Counted from the stretch's first letter, positions 1 through 8,062 are shown. The stretch is DNA of 40,996 nt from CAXTTV01 sp964247295 (GCA_964247295.1 CAXTTV010000020.1:1-40996); one strand, 5' to 3'. Notes: generated by a model from the sequence alone, not told the origin. Program-made: numbers and translations.

Positions 1-207
1 ATCCTGTGACGCACCCTCATAGGCATGGGCGAGGCTTTCGGGATGGTTGAAATCACCCTGGCGGACGCGGACCCCCCGATCCTTAAGTGCCTGTGCCTTC
101 TCCGGGTCACGGACGCTCACGCCTATCTGATTAGCAGGAACGTGTGTAAGTAGCCGTTCCACGACCATCCGACCAAACTGGCCGTTAGCTCCAGTGACGA
201 TAATCAT
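1..207 (-). CDS. NmrA-like NAD(P)-binding oxidoreductase, N-terminal part (runs off the window)
   Basis: Only the first 69 codons are present; the reading frame is open to the window edge. The protein begins MIIVTGANGQFGR, the glycine-rich Rossmann motif (TGAxGxxG) of atypical short-chain dehydrogenases, followed by VRDPEKAQAL and GDFNHPESL. This is the layout of NmrA/QorB-type NAD(P)H:quinone oxidoreductases, in which the second strand carries the dinucleotide phosphate contact. An AGGAG site sits 6 nt before the ATG. It lies 54 nt downstream of the MerR-family regulator on the same strand, so the two are probably one transcript, and the regulator may control it. The substrate cannot be read from the fragment; NmrA-type redox sensors without enzymatic activity are an alternative. 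Confidence 0.8.
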   Translation of the reverse strand, partial: MIIVTGANGQFGRMVVERLLTHVPANQIGVSVRDPEKAQALKDRGVRVRQGDFNHPESLAHAYEGASQD

Positions 208-261
208 ACTATTCTCCTATTGCTCTTTGATCTATTTTCTTCTTTTCTTCTTATTGCTCGC

Positions 262-1098
262 TTATCGGAGCACCTCCTGTTCATCCACTTTCTCGACTGG
301 AAACTGGATCTCAGTAAGAGCGTCATTGAGGTTTTCACCCCGGCGCAGGCGAACCTTGCGGCGTAGCCCAACGATAGTGTAAGCATTGTTTTCCATCCAG
401 GTGCCCAGAGCTTGATAGGCCGACAACATGAGCGAGGGATGCCCATGATGGAGGGTACTCGCCATGTGGGGAAAAGCTGGCAACTCGCAACGTGTCAGCC
501 GTCCTTCACTCCGTGTTATCAGAGTATTCGCGTCTCTCTCCTCAACAGGTGCGACAATCTCCACTGAATCTGGCATCTGCCCATCCTCGCTCACAGAATA
601 CAGGACGAGCAGGTGATCGGTGGGTATAACCCCGTAGCGATTCAACAGAGCGTCGATGGGATCAGTCCAATGCGCCTGATCAGTCGGTGTCAGGTGAAGA
701 GAGACCCCAGTGATCGGCTTGACCGCTTTGAGCACCACTTCATAGGTTGGCAGACAACTGTTTTGCTCAAGGGATCGCAGACGGGCCTCGATGCGCACAA
801 GTTGTTCTTGTTCCGCCTGGATCTGCTGCTGGAGTTGTGCCTGTCTGATTCGGAGCATTCCTTGCAAAGCCTCGGGAGAAATGCCTTCGTCCAGAATCTC
901 GACGATCTGCGTCAGTCCCAGTCCGAGCTCTTTAAACGCTAGAATGCGATGCAGGAGCGGCAATTGATCCATTGTGTAGAACCGATAGCCGGTTGCAGGA
1001 TCGACATGAATCGGCTTAAGGAGGCCGATCTCATCGTAGTACCGCAGGGTCGTCATCGACACCTCGGCGAGCTTAGCAAAATCGCGAATCTTTAACAT
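262..1098 (-). CDS. MerR-family transcriptional regulator with GyrI-like effector domain
   Basis: This is a 278-residue DNA-binding regulator. The N-terminus (MLKIRDFAKLAEVSMTTLRY, then YDEIGLLKP) is a classic MerR winged HTH covering about residues 1-70. A helical dimerisation segment rich in Q and E follows at roughly 75-115. The C-terminal half ends in ALTEIQFPVEK, typical of the GyrI-like/BmrR small-molecule-binding fold. The frame is open further upstream, but the start at 1098 is chosen because it begins the canonical MerR motif and has a purine-rich AAGAAGAG before it. MerR proteins of this type activate promoters with long spacers on binding hydrophobic drugs or cations; the ligand here is unknown. 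The NmrA-type oxidoreductase immediately downstream is the likely target gene. Confidence 0.9.
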   Translation of the reverse strand: MLKIRDFAKLAEVSMTTLRYYDEIGLLKPIHVDPATGYRFYTMDQLPLLHRILAFKELGLGLTQIVEILDEGISPEALQGMLRIRQAQLQQQIQAEQEQLVRIEARLRSLEQNSCLPTYEVVLKAVKPITGVSLHLTPTDQAHWTDPIDALLNRYGVIPTDHLLVLYSVSEDGQMPDSVEIVAPVEERDANTLITRSEGRLTRCELPAFPHMASTLHHGHPSLMLSAYQALGTWMENNAYTIVGLRRKVRLRRGENLNDALTEIQFPVEKVDEQEVLR

Positions 1099-1225
1099 CT
1101 CATCTCTTCTTAACTCGTTTGCAGATAGGTACACAACTCTTGTCATCAGCATACAACCTTCAAGTAGGGCGAAAGTCAAGAGGGAAACAGATACCAGGAA
1201 AGCATTGCCGCCAGAATGCTTTGCC

Positions 1226-1678
1226 TCATTCTCCTCTATCGTCTAAAAGGTGATGAAGCATGCTATTGTGATCGGCAATGAGCGGTGGAACGCCATGGGG
1301 CAGAGGCACCCAGGAGAATTGGAAGATAATCGGTTCTGGGTCTGAGGTAGGGGTAGCGGAATAGCGTTCCTCATATTGCCAGGAATCGCTCAGGTCCCCA
1401 TTGTACTCAAGGTGATAGAAAAAGCGATGGTGAATCTCATTGCGTCCAAATTCTGCCATATCGCGATAGGCCTCCCCGAGGAACTTGCTCAATGTGAGAT
1501 TGGGTAAGCCAGTCTCCTCAAAAGCCTCACGTAAAACGGCTTGTTCTGGCGTTTCATTGTCTTCGATTGTGCCAGCGGGAACCTGAATGCCTGCTTCGGG
1601 AGCGTAGGGGTGGCAGAAGACCAGTAGATGTTGTTGAGCAGTGATGTAGGCAAAAGCCTTCTTTTTGATGATTTTCAT
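1226..1678 (-). CDS. Nudix hydrolase
   Basis: This is a 150-residue protein with a complete Nudix box at residues 36-58: G36, five residues, E42, seven residues, R50-E51, E54-E55, G57-L58. The REAFEETG core coordinates the catalytic Mg2+ that hydrolyses nucleoside diphosphates linked to another moiety. The surrounding sequence (IQVPAGTIEDNE) matches the ADP-ribose/NTP pyrophosphohydrolase branch, but specificity cannot be assigned from sequence. The ribosome binding site is weak. The gene lies downstream of a strong terminator belonging to the preceding minus-strand gene, so it probably has its own promoter, and it is followed by the MerR regulator on the same strand. Confidence 0.9.
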   Translation of the reverse strand: MKIIKKKAFAYITAQQHLLVFCHPYAPEAGIQVPAGTIEDNETPEQAVLREAFEETGLPNLTLSKFLGEAYRDMAEFGRNEIHHRFFYHLEYNGDLSDSWQYEERYSATPTSDPEPIIFQFSWVPLPHGVPPLIADHNSMLHHLLDDRGE

Positions 1679-1710
1679 AGATATGGATTCTCAAAAATAC
1701 TTATAGGGGC

Positions 1711-1744
1711 AAAAAAAAGAGAGGCCACAACAGGTTGTTGGGCC
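1711..1744 (-). terminator. Rho-independent terminator of the repeat protein gene
   Basis: Read on the minus strand, GGCCCAAC and GTTGTGGCC pair in a stem with one bulged T and a five-base loop. It is followed by TCTC and a run of eight T (1711-1718). It lies 26 nt past the stop codon of the gene ending at 1770. Confidence 0.85.
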
Positions 1745-1769
1745 CCCATAGAGAGTTAAAGCTTATTTG

Positions 1770-2150
1770 CTATTCATCTTTGCTATTCATCGCGCGAATC
1801 ACCAGCACCGTCACAAGGCTTACAACCGCCGCGACCACCGTAGCAATTGTGATAACTGTATAGCGCTTCTGCTCCTCTTCGGAGAGGGAATTCCAGCGGC
1901 TAACCACCTTCTCAGTGCCATCTTTGCGCAGGGTAACGGCCTTATTGCCCAGATCCTGAGCCTTCTGCACGCCGGTTGAGCCCAGATCCTGGACTTTCTG
2001 GACACTATTTGAGCCCAGGCCCTGAACTTTTTGTAGACTGGTTTTGCTGAGCTCCTGGACCTTTCCCAGGCCACGGGCACTCGCATCTTTGACATCTGCA
2101 ATCTCAAGTTTAGGCAGACCGCGCTTGTTTGTCTCTATATTTGTAGCCAT
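1770..2150 (-). CDS. Small tail-anchored protein with four 11-residue repeats
   Basis: This 126-residue protein is not recognised as a named family. Residues 30-73 are four contiguous 11-residue units (30-40, 41-51, 52-62, 63-73) with the pattern K-V/A-Q-x-L-G/S-x-x-x-V/L-Q/T, for example KVQDLGSTGVQ. Such hendecads form amphipathic helices or right-handed coiled coils. A charged linker (SLSEEEQKRY) precedes one hydrophobic segment at about 97-118, and the protein ends RAMNSKDE, so it looks tail-anchored with the repeats outside the bilayer. There is no signal peptide. A GGAG site sits about 11 nt before the ATG, and the gene has its own terminator, so it is a single-gene transcript. A role in membrane-surface binding or scaffolding is inference only. 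Confidence 0.75.
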   Translation of the reverse strand: MATNIETNKRGLPKLEIADVKDASARGLGKVQELSKTSLQKVQGLGSNSVQKVQDLGSTGVQKAQDLGNKAVTLRKDGTEKVVSRWNSLSEEEQKRYTVITIATVVAAVVSLVTVLVIRAMNSKDE

Positions 2151-2716
2151 TTTTTATAATTCTCCACTTTCACAAAACTCACGACCAACTTTTTTCATCA
2201 GAAATATCCCCACCCCGCCCTCAAAGAAGTTTCTAAACTCTTTCGTAGCAGTCTTGTAATGCTTTATCCCTATTTTTTACCGTAAAAATTACTACAGGGG
2301 ATAGCTAAAAAGAACACGTTACAGAATATCTTCCAGTTTCACTACCAGGAAACAGAAGGAGGTATAGAACTTTATTTCTTAAAGGATAAAGGAGCTTTAG
2401 TCCATAATTCTTTATGGGGAAAGCGGTCTGGATAATCTTCCACACGTTCAAGTTGACTAACCCTTTACAGAAAGAAAGCTATTAAATAGATGAAGCATTT
2501 GAGGCCAATGGAAATCCCCTTGCATAAGTAGACGATACTTCCAGTTTTATTACAGAGTATAGCCATGAGATGCCAGGCATGCGCAAGATTTGTCGGAATT
2601 TAACTTTCATTTTAGTAATGGATATGTTTTTGGTTCTTTAACGGAATGTAGAAATGTGCCATGTAAAAAGGCCCTTTGCGAGAGCACGTTCTAGACGCCT
2701 TAAATAGAAAGCAGAT
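2151..2716. other. Intergenic region without recognisable genes
   Basis: These 566 bases are AT-rich and contain no ORF with a plausible start and ribosome binding site. The part next to 2150 should carry the promoter of the repeat protein. Two loosely similar stretches around CTTCCAGTTT (near 2328 and 2530) are the only internal repetition seen and may be chance. No RNA gene or mobile-element end was recognised. Confidence 0.5.
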
Positions 2717-3301
2717 CTAAATCACCCCTTCATAGATGGAAGCAAGAGGCAAAAGCAGCGTGGGTTCTTCTAGCGTGATGTGTTGGCCCTCCGAAAAGCG
2801 TTCTTGTTTCCATCCGGTGACTCGTCGATACACTTCGACATGTTGCTCATCTTGACTGACAAGCATATAGACTTCAAGTGAAGGACAGCGCATATAGCGT
2901 GCAAATTTTTCCGTCCGGTCATAACGTTCTGTACTTGGGGAAAGCACCTCAATAACGAGACGTGGAGAGCGGATCATAAATGGTTTCAGTCGTTTCTCTT
3001 TATCCCAATCAGCCGGATCACAGGTCAGAACAATATCAGGGACAACGGGAGGCATGCCTGGAATAACCACGTATTGATCGCGATGTGTCCTACAGGGACC
3101 ACTCTTGCCAATCTGATCTCGAATGGTTTCTTCGAGATTGGCTGCAAGCGTGCTGTGCTCTGGAGTTGATCCAGTCATATCGTAAACAACACCATCAATA
3201 AGTTCGTAGCGATAGGGACTCTCGACGCTGATCATTTGCTCAAAGGCTTCTGCCGTCATTGCGATCCCATGGAGGTCGTCTGATTGGGGATGTGCGGCCA
3301 T
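2717..3301 (-). CDS. Uma2-family PD-(D/E)xK endonuclease-like protein
   Basis: This 194-residue protein has the hallmarks of the Uma2 (DUF820) family: YELIDGVVYDM near residue 32, VPDIVL with D89, and LVIEVLSPST with E118, followed by YDRTEKFARY. D89, E118 and K132 are the likely PD-(D/E)xK metal-binding and catalytic set. Uma2 proteins are abundant in cyanobacteria and Chloroflexota, often many copies per genome, and their biological role is largely unknown; association with mobile DNA has been suggested. Length is normal for the family. An AGGAG precedes the ATG by about 8 nt. It is divergent from the TenA/PqqC-fold gene. Confidence 0.9.
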   Translation of the reverse strand: MAAHPQSDDLHGIAMTAEAFEQMISVESPYRYELIDGVVYDMTGSTPEHSTLAANLEETIRDQIGKSGPCRTHRDQYVVIPGMPPVVPDIVLTCDPADWDKEKRLKPFMIRSPRLVIEVLSPSTERYDRTEKFARYMRCPSLEVYMLVSQDEQHVEVYRRVTGWKQERFSEGQHITLEEPTLLLPLASIYEGVI

Positions 3302-3392
3302 CGTCTTCTCCTGTTTGCTCTATTTTTACATACTATAGCATAGAAAACTTCAGAAGAATAAGGATTTATCCTCCTCTGTCCTTATGTGTCTA

Positions 3393-3401
3393 TGCTACAA
3401 T
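3393..3401 (+). promoter_or_regulatory. Extended -10 promoter element (TGCTACAAT)
   Basis: TGCTACAAT fits an extended -10 (TGn followed by TACAAT). The longer string TATGCTACAATT recurs before the lipoprotein gene at 13835-13846. No good -35 is visible, which is common with extended -10 promoters. It would drive the gene starting at 3462. Confidence 0.5.
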
Positions 3402-3461
3402 TTTATGGGATTGAGAAAGCTAAAGGCATGAATGTTTTTTTAGAAAGGATTTTTACAGACG

Positions 3462-4157
3462 ATGACGTTTGTGGATAGCTTGCTGACGGAGGATCTTGAG
3501 CCTCTGCGGGATCGCCTGCTCTATCACCCGCTCTGGGAGGGAGTCATTGACGGGACGCTTGATCGGAGTCGGCTGGCGTTATTTGCGTTACAGGATTACT
3601 GGCTGGTTCGACAGGCCTACCGCCTGGATGCTTTAGCAATTGCGACGGCTGAGGATCTGGCGCTCCAGGAAGAATTGGCCTCGAAGCTGGGCTCGAAGAT
3701 CGGCGGCTACAAAATGCTGATCCCCTTTGGGAAGTCCTTTGGACTTTCCGATCACGATTTTGAGACTGTGGAGCCGATTGCCGGTTGTATGGCCCTGACA
3801 ACCTATTTTTATTGGATGCTCTCCTATGGCTCGGCTGGTGAGAAGATCGCGGCGGTTGGGGCCAGCGAGGCGATCTTTGTCAAAATCTGTCAACGGGTTG
3901 GACCAGCCCTGGAACGCAATTATCATCTCACACCGGAGCAAGTTGCTTTCTTTCCCGCGCACGACCAGATCGCGGAAGAGGTACATTCGGTTGATGAGGC
4001 GATTTTAGCACGCTTCACTACCCCAAAGGATCGCCAACTGATTACCCGCGCTGTGCGTTTGAGTCACGAGTTTGAGCTGCTTTTCTACGATACGATTATG
4101 GCCGCGCCGCTACCAGCGCTTGCCGGTAGTGATCAAAGTGGAAGTAGCATTCACTAA
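3462..4157 (+). CDS. TenA/PqqC-type heme-oxygenase-fold protein
   Basis: This 231-residue all-helical protein belongs to the TenA/THI-4/PqqC superfamily. It begins with HPLWEGVIDGTLD (residues 22-34) and FALQDYWLV with D45, which matches the substrate-binding Asp of TenA. Near the end E205 in HEFELLFYD matches the conserved C-terminal Glu. By eye, the nucleophilic Cys of thiaminase II (usual motif PCxxxY) is replaced by ASEAIF (S135, E136), so classical thiaminase activity is doubtful. FFPAHDQIAEEVH, with H167 and H175, resembles PqqC-like or diiron-oxidase (HDO) members. A TenA_E-type salvage enzyme, a PqqC-like oxidase and an HDO remain possible. No thiamine or PQQ genes are nearby. AGAAAGGA lies about 12 nt before the ATG. 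Confidence 0.75.
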   Translation: MTFVDSLLTEDLEPLRDRLLYHPLWEGVIDGTLDRSRLALFALQDYWLVRQAYRLDALAIATAEDLALQEELASKLGSKIGGYKMLIPFGKSFGLSDHDFETVEPIAGCMALTTYFYWMLSYGSAGEKIAAVGASEAIFVKICQRVGPALERNYHLTPEQVAFFPAHDQIAEEVHSVDEAILARFTTPKDRQLITRAVRLSHEFELLFYDTIMAAPLPALAGSDQSGSSIH

Positions 4158-4222
4158 ATGTATTTGCGAAGAGAGGTAACAAACACATTTCTTAATACAT
4201 GCTTATTTTCTCTCCTGGATTA

Positions 4223-5200
4223 TTAATAGAGGTGGTGATTGGCGATACCAATGGTGACCCAGTTGATATTACTCAAAGGGTGCTGTTGTACATTTCCAAA
4301 GTGTTCCAGTTGGAGTGTGCCGATTACCTGTCCAAAGTTTTTTTCCTGCCCATTAAGGTAATTGACAATCAATTCTTCATGACCGTTGTGGCGACGCATC
4401 TGTATGCCATACACGTTTGTGAATGCGAGTCGTTGTTTGCGACCGTTGCCATCGTGGAAGACAAGCTCGCGATCCTTTAGAATGCCATAGACTAGATTGC
4501 CTGAGATGGTGTAGATGCGATCCCAGGTGGGGAGCTGTTGCAGACCCTGAATGATCCAGGGTGGGGGATTGGACGCGATGCGCGGATTAGCATGCTCAGC
4601 AAAGAAGCGGGGGATCTCACGGGTATGGATCATTCCGCCTTTGGGATCGTAGATAGCGCGGATATCAGCCTCATCGCCAAAGCCAACTAAAGAGGTAATG
4701 TAGATGCCATTGAAACGGGGATCGATGCGCTTAAGATAATCCTTCAAATGGCGAATAAAGTAGTTGTTTTTCTTATAAGGATTGGGATACTCTTTTGTGT
4801 AGATTTTATCGCCATATTTACTAACTTTGTGCTGGATGATGTGGTCCTCATCAAAGCCATTGCCGACAGGGCGCATCACCGTTCGGGTAAAGAAAAACAA
4901 GAAACGTTCCTTTACGGGTTGCATCACATTCCGTTGAGGGTAAGAGATCACCCCTTTATAATTCTTAATCTCAATGCAATAGAGGCTTCCTTGTGTAAAT
5001 ACAAGAAAATCCTCCTCAATAAAGACGCCAGGCTTACGAGGATGCGGCAGAATGGGATTGCTAAAAATAAAGGTGCCGGGTTCCTGCGAAATCACCTGAC
5101 GAGCAAACTGTTCACCCAAAGCCCCAAATCGGGATTTGTCATCAAGTTCTTGCTTCGTTAACGTTCCAACTGTTCCAAAGAAATGATCAAGGAGTGACAT
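4223..5200 (-). CDS. NERD-domain (nuclease-related) protein
   Basis: This 325-residue protein has an N-terminal NERD domain: GALGE (residues 26-30), EEDFLVF with D64, and CIEIKNYKG with E77 and K79. This D...ExK arrangement is the PD-(D/E)xK-like core of the NERD family, which is predicted to act on nucleic acid, though activity has rarely been shown. The remaining 240 residues have no recognised domain; the last 100 look beta-rich (GNLVYGILKDRELVFHDGNG). The reading frame extends to a GTG at 5215, but the ATG at 5200 is preferred because AAAGGG lies 6 nt upstream of it. It converges with the TenA-fold gene and diverges from nadB. Confidence 0.85.
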   Translation of the reverse strand: MSLLDHFFGTVGTLTKQELDDKSRFGALGEQFARQVISQEPGTFIFSNPILPHPRKPGVFIEEDFLVFTQGSLYCIEIKNYKGVISYPQRNVMQPVKERFLFFFTRTVMRPVGNGFDEDHIIQHKVSKYGDKIYTKEYPNPYKKNNYFIRHLKDYLKRIDPRFNGIYITSLVGFGDEADIRAIYDPKGGMIHTREIPRFFAEHANPRIASNPPPWIIQGLQQLPTWDRIYTISGNLVYGILKDRELVFHDGNGRKQRLAFTNVYGIQMRRHNGHEELIVNYLNGQEKNFGQVIGTLQLEHFGNVQQHPLSNINWVTIGIANHHLY

Positions 5201-5411
5201 AAACAGCCCTTTCACTTTTTCTTCCCATTTTACTCCATAAAGGTTTACCTTTGTCTAGCCATTCATGATAATCTCCGTCAGAGCAGTACACATTCTTGAT
5301 TTTTATAAATCAATTCAGTATTTGTTATAGATTGAATTGGTTAAGAGCTTGCTGTACGCAAGGTGGCCTGGCTTTAGTGTATAAACCACACGATTAGAGG
5401 ACCTGTTCCCC

Positions 5412-5440
5412 TTGTTTTTCCCGGCCCTGTGGGGTATACT
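5412..5440 (+). promoter_or_regulatory. Sigma70-type promoter of nadB
   Basis: TTGTTT (5412-5417) and TATACT (5435-5440) are separated by 17 bp. Transcription would start near 5447, placing both AGTGT-N7-ACACT palindromes just downstream of the start. Confidence 0.65.
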
Positions 5441-5457
5441 TTGCTACAGACAAAATT

Positions 5458-5474
5458 AGTGTAATTATGACACT
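5458..5474. promoter_or_regulatory. Candidate operator 1 before nadB (AGTGT-N7-ACACT)
   Basis: AGTGT AATTATG ACACT is a perfect 5-bp inverted repeat with a 7-bp spacer. It lies just after the predicted start of the nadB transcript. Its arms and spacer length match the second site at 5495-5515; the two centres are 39 bp apart. Confidence 0.6.
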
Positions 5475-5494
5475 TTTTCTTTTTGACTTCTTAC

Positions 5495-5515
5495 TAAGTG
5501 TGAAATTTACACTTA
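5495..5515. promoter_or_regulatory. Candidate operator 2 before nadB (TAAGTGT-N7-ACACTTA)
   Basis: TAAGTGT GAAATTT ACACTTA is a perfect 7-bp inverted repeat with a 7-bp spacer, 12 bp before the AAGGAG of nadB. Together with the first site it suggests a dimeric repressor acting cooperatively. Families known to repress NAD genes (NiaR, NrtR, NadQ) are candidates, but no such regulator is encoded in the window. Confidence 0.65.
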
Positions 5516-5538
5516 CTGACCTATTCAAGGAGATGATG

Positions 5539-7206
5539 ATGGTTGACAGCCAACAGTATGACGTTGTGGTCATCGGCGGTGGCATTGCCGGTCTCTCTAC
5601 TGCTCTCCGCTTGCCGGAGCGGATGCGTGTTGCCCTGATAACGAAAGGAGCCTTTGGAGAGGGGAATACCCGCTATGCGCAAGGAGGGATCGCGGTCGCG
5701 GTGGGTGAGGATGATACTCCTGATCTGCATTTTCAGGATACGCTGGCGGCTGGGGCCGATCTCTGTAATGAAGAGTCAGTGCGTGTGCTTGTGGAGCAAG
5801 GGCCGGCGGCGGTTCGCTGGCTGATTGATATGGGTGTCCAATTTGATCGTATTGATCCAGAATATGAAGGACATGCGACGGCGGATGGCTTGTTGCTCGG
5901 TCGTGAGGCCGCCCATAGTCGCTGGCGGGTGCTCCATGCTGGTGGTGACGCAACCGGTGCGGCCATTGAGCGCGCTCTTGTAGACAAGGTACGCAAGCGT
6001 ACATCTATAGATGTGTATAAGCAGACGTTTGTGAAGCAGTTGATTTTGCAAAATGGTGTTTGTACAGGTGTAGCGGTGCTGGATCGGGATGGGCGGCCTT
6101 TCGAGATTACTGCTGGTTCGACGATCCTCGCGAGCGGTGGCGCTGGTGGTCTCTGGCTGCATACCTCGAATCCAGCGGGTGCGACGGCGGATGGACTGGC
6201 GCTGGCCTGGCAAGCAGGAGCGGAGTTGACCGATCTTGAGTTTATGCAATTTCACCCAACAGTTTTGGCTGTCAACGGGACCTCTCACTTAATCTCTGAA
6301 GCGGTGCGCGGCGAAGGCGGGTATCTACGTAACCATGCGGGTGAGCGCTTCATGCCTGAATATCATCCATTGGCTGAACTGGCTCCCCGCGATGTGGTGG
6401 CGCGCGCGATCCTTTCGGAGATGCTAAAAGAGCAAGTAGAGTATGAGTACCTGGACTTGAGTCACCTGCCGGCTGAGGAAATGTATAAGCGCTTCCCGAC
6501 GATCACTGCTCTCTGTCGTGAAAATGGTTTGGATCTGGCGCACGATCTATTGCCAGTTGCGCCGGCTGCCCATTATTGCATGGGCGGCGTGAAGGTTGAT
6601 CCATCTGGACATACCTCGGTTGTCAATCTCTACGCGGTTGGGGAGGTGGCCTGTACCGGTGTCCATGGCGCGAACCGCCTTGCCAGCAACTCATTATTGG
6701 AAGGTCTGGTCTACGGTCTGCGTGTAGCTGATCATCTGGCGGGCCTCGATCTTCTATCCTATGACACCCGTTCAACAAATCAGGAGACGCGTCTTCCTCT
6801 GGCACTTACATTTGATACCAGGCCATTTGCGTCTGTTCGTACGTTGAATTTATTCGATGTTCGGAGAGAGACGCGGCAACTTATGTGGCGCTACGTCTCG
6901 CTTCAAAGAGATCGCACTGGTCTGCTTGCAGCCCGTGAGCGACTTGAGATGTTGGATCGACAGCTTAAAGCTGCTCGTCCTCTGGGATCGACGGATCTCA
7001 AGGATTGGTTAGAGACCACCAATATGCTGCTTGTCGCCCAACTCGTCATCACTGTGGCCTTGCAGCGTCGTGAGAGTCGCGGAAGTCACTGGCGTGTAGA
7101 TGCGCCTACGCTCGACGAAAGTTTGAACGGCCATCACTATGTGTTGGTGCCGGAGATTGACTCCGCCGTCTCTGGTTCTTCATCGGAGGTAGGTTCACAT
7201 GCATAA
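5539..7206 (+). CDS. nadB: L-aspartate oxidase
   Basis: This flavoenzyme oxidises L-aspartate to iminoaspartate, the first step of de novo NAD synthesis. The 555-residue protein opens with YDVVVIGGGIAGLS (FAD-binding G13, G15, G18). It contains EAVRGEGGYLRN and RFMPEYHPLAELAPRD in the active-site region. It also has HYCMGGVKVD, GEVACTGVHGANRLASNSLL and a C-terminal helical domain (RETRQLMWRYVSLQRD), the full succinate dehydrogenase/fumarate reductase-like layout. Three in-frame ATGs follow AAGGAG (5527-5532); the third, at 5539, has the best spacing (6 nt). The frame stays open further upstream, but that would run through the operators. The 3' end overlaps nadC by 8 nt, so the two are translationally coupled. 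Confidence 0.96.
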   Translation: MVDSQQYDVVVIGGGIAGLSTALRLPERMRVALITKGAFGEGNTRYAQGGIAVAVGEDDTPDLHFQDTLAAGADLCNEESVRVLVEQGPAAVRWLIDMGVQFDRIDPEYEGHATADGLLLGREAAHSRWRVLHAGGDATGAAIERALVDKVRKRTSIDVYKQTFVKQLILQNGVCTGVAVLDRDGRPFEITAGSTILASGGAGGLWLHTSNPAGATADGLALAWQAGAELTDLEFMQFHPTVLAVNGTSHLISEAVRGEGGYLRNHAGERFMPEYHPLAELAPRDVVARAILSEMLKEQVEYEYLDLSHLPAEEMYKRFPTITALCRENGLDLAHDLLPVAPAAHYCMGGVKVDPSGHTSVVNLYAVGEVACTGVHGANRLASNSLLEGLVYGLRVADHLAGLDLLSYDTRSTNQETRLPLALTFDTRPFASVRTLNLFDVRRETRQLMWRYVSLQRDRTGLLAARERLEMLDRQLKAARPLGSTDLKDWLETTNMLLVAQLVITVALQRRESRGSHWRVDAPTLDESLNGHHYVLVPEIDSAVSGSSSEVGSHA

Positions 7207-8041
7207 ACCGTTTCTGGATCTGATTCAGCGCGCGCTTGAAGAAGATGGAGCCGCGTATGATATTACAACGCTCAGCACGGTTTCAATAGAGCAGCGCTCG
7301 GATGCCACAATCGTCACGCGTCAGGCGGGTGTAATTGCCGGCCTCGCAATGGCGATCGAAACCTTCCGCCTGTTTGATCCAAAAGTCGCCGTTGAGCAGT
7401 TGATCCAGGAAGGAGCCAGGGTGGAGGCCGGACAGGCTCTGGTGCATCTCAGCGGCTCATCGCGATCGCTCTTAAGCGCGGAGCGTGTAGCCTTAAATTT
7501 TCTGGGGCGGTTCTCAGGGATTGCGACAATCACAAATCGCTGCGCGCAGGCTCTGGAAGGCACCTCGACCAGAGTATTGGATACGCGCAAGACGACGCCC
7601 GGCCTCCGAGCTCTTGAGAAAGAGGCCGTCCGATTGGGAGGTGGGCAGAATCATCGCTTCGGTTTGAGCGATGGCGTCCTGGTCAAAGATAACCATATCA
7701 AGGCCGCCGGTGGAATTCGAGCGGCTGTGGCTGGGGCGCGTCAGACGGCCCCACATCTGCTCAAGATCGAAGTGGAGTGTGAGACCCAGGAAGAGGTGGG
7801 GGAAGCTTTAGAGGCCGGGGCCGATGTGATCTTGCTTGATAACATGAATCTAGAGCAGACTCGTGAGGCCGTAGAGTTGATCCGCCGCACCGCGCCTCGT
7901 GTGCTTATCGAAGCATCTGGCAATATTGGAACTGATCCTGCGCGCCTGGCGGCTGTTTCGTCAACGGGTGTGGATTTTATCTCGTTGGGAGCATTAACCC
8001 ATTCATCGCCCAACTTTGATGTCTCACTAGAGTTTAATTGA
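7199..8041 (+). CDS. nadC: Nicotinate-nucleotide pyrophosphorylase (quinolinate phosphoribosyltransferase)
   Basis: This enzyme converts quinolinate and PRPP to nicotinate mononucleotide, CO2 and PPi. The 280-residue protein has the family motifs in order: ERVALNFLGRFSGIAT, VLDTRKTTPGLRALEKEAVR, GGGQNHRFGLSDGVLVKDNH, KIEVECETQEE, DVILLDNM and LIEASGNIG. They form the type II PRTase alpha/beta barrel with its Arg, His and Lys phosphate contacts. GGAGGT lies 8 nt before the ATG, inside the end of nadB. The gene is followed not by a simple terminator but by a cluster of palindromes, which may partly uncouple it from nadA. Confidence 0.96.
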   Translation: MHKPFLDLIQRALEEDGAAYDITTLSTVSIEQRSDATIVTRQAGVIAGLAMAIETFRLFDPKVAVEQLIQEGARVEAGQALVHLSGSSRSLLSAERVALNFLGRFSGIATITNRCAQALEGTSTRVLDTRKTTPGLRALEKEAVRLGGGQNHRFGLSDGVLVKDNHIKAAGGIRAAVAGARQTAPHLLKIEVECETQEEVGEALEAGADVILLDNMNLEQTREAVELIRRTAPRVLIEASGNIGTDPARLAAVSSTGVDFISLGALTHSSPNFDVSLEFN

Positions 8042-8062
8042 CGCAGTGTGCTAGTTTTCTCA

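Larger units (their letters stand above)
5201..5538. other. nadB: Divergent intergenic region between the NERD gene and nadB
   Basis: This region holds the nadB promoter and operators listed separately. Upstream of them are two overlapping small inverted repeats: TTGATTT/AAATCAA at 5297-5314 and CAATTCA/TGAATTG at 5312-5340. They lie in AT-rich sequence and could be protein-binding sites or chance. No gene is seen. Confidence 0.5.

Noticed and set aside
5467..5538. Upstream extension of nadB to ATG 5467
   Set aside because: It would run through both operator palindromes and lacks a ribosome site; AAGGAG precedes the start at 5539.
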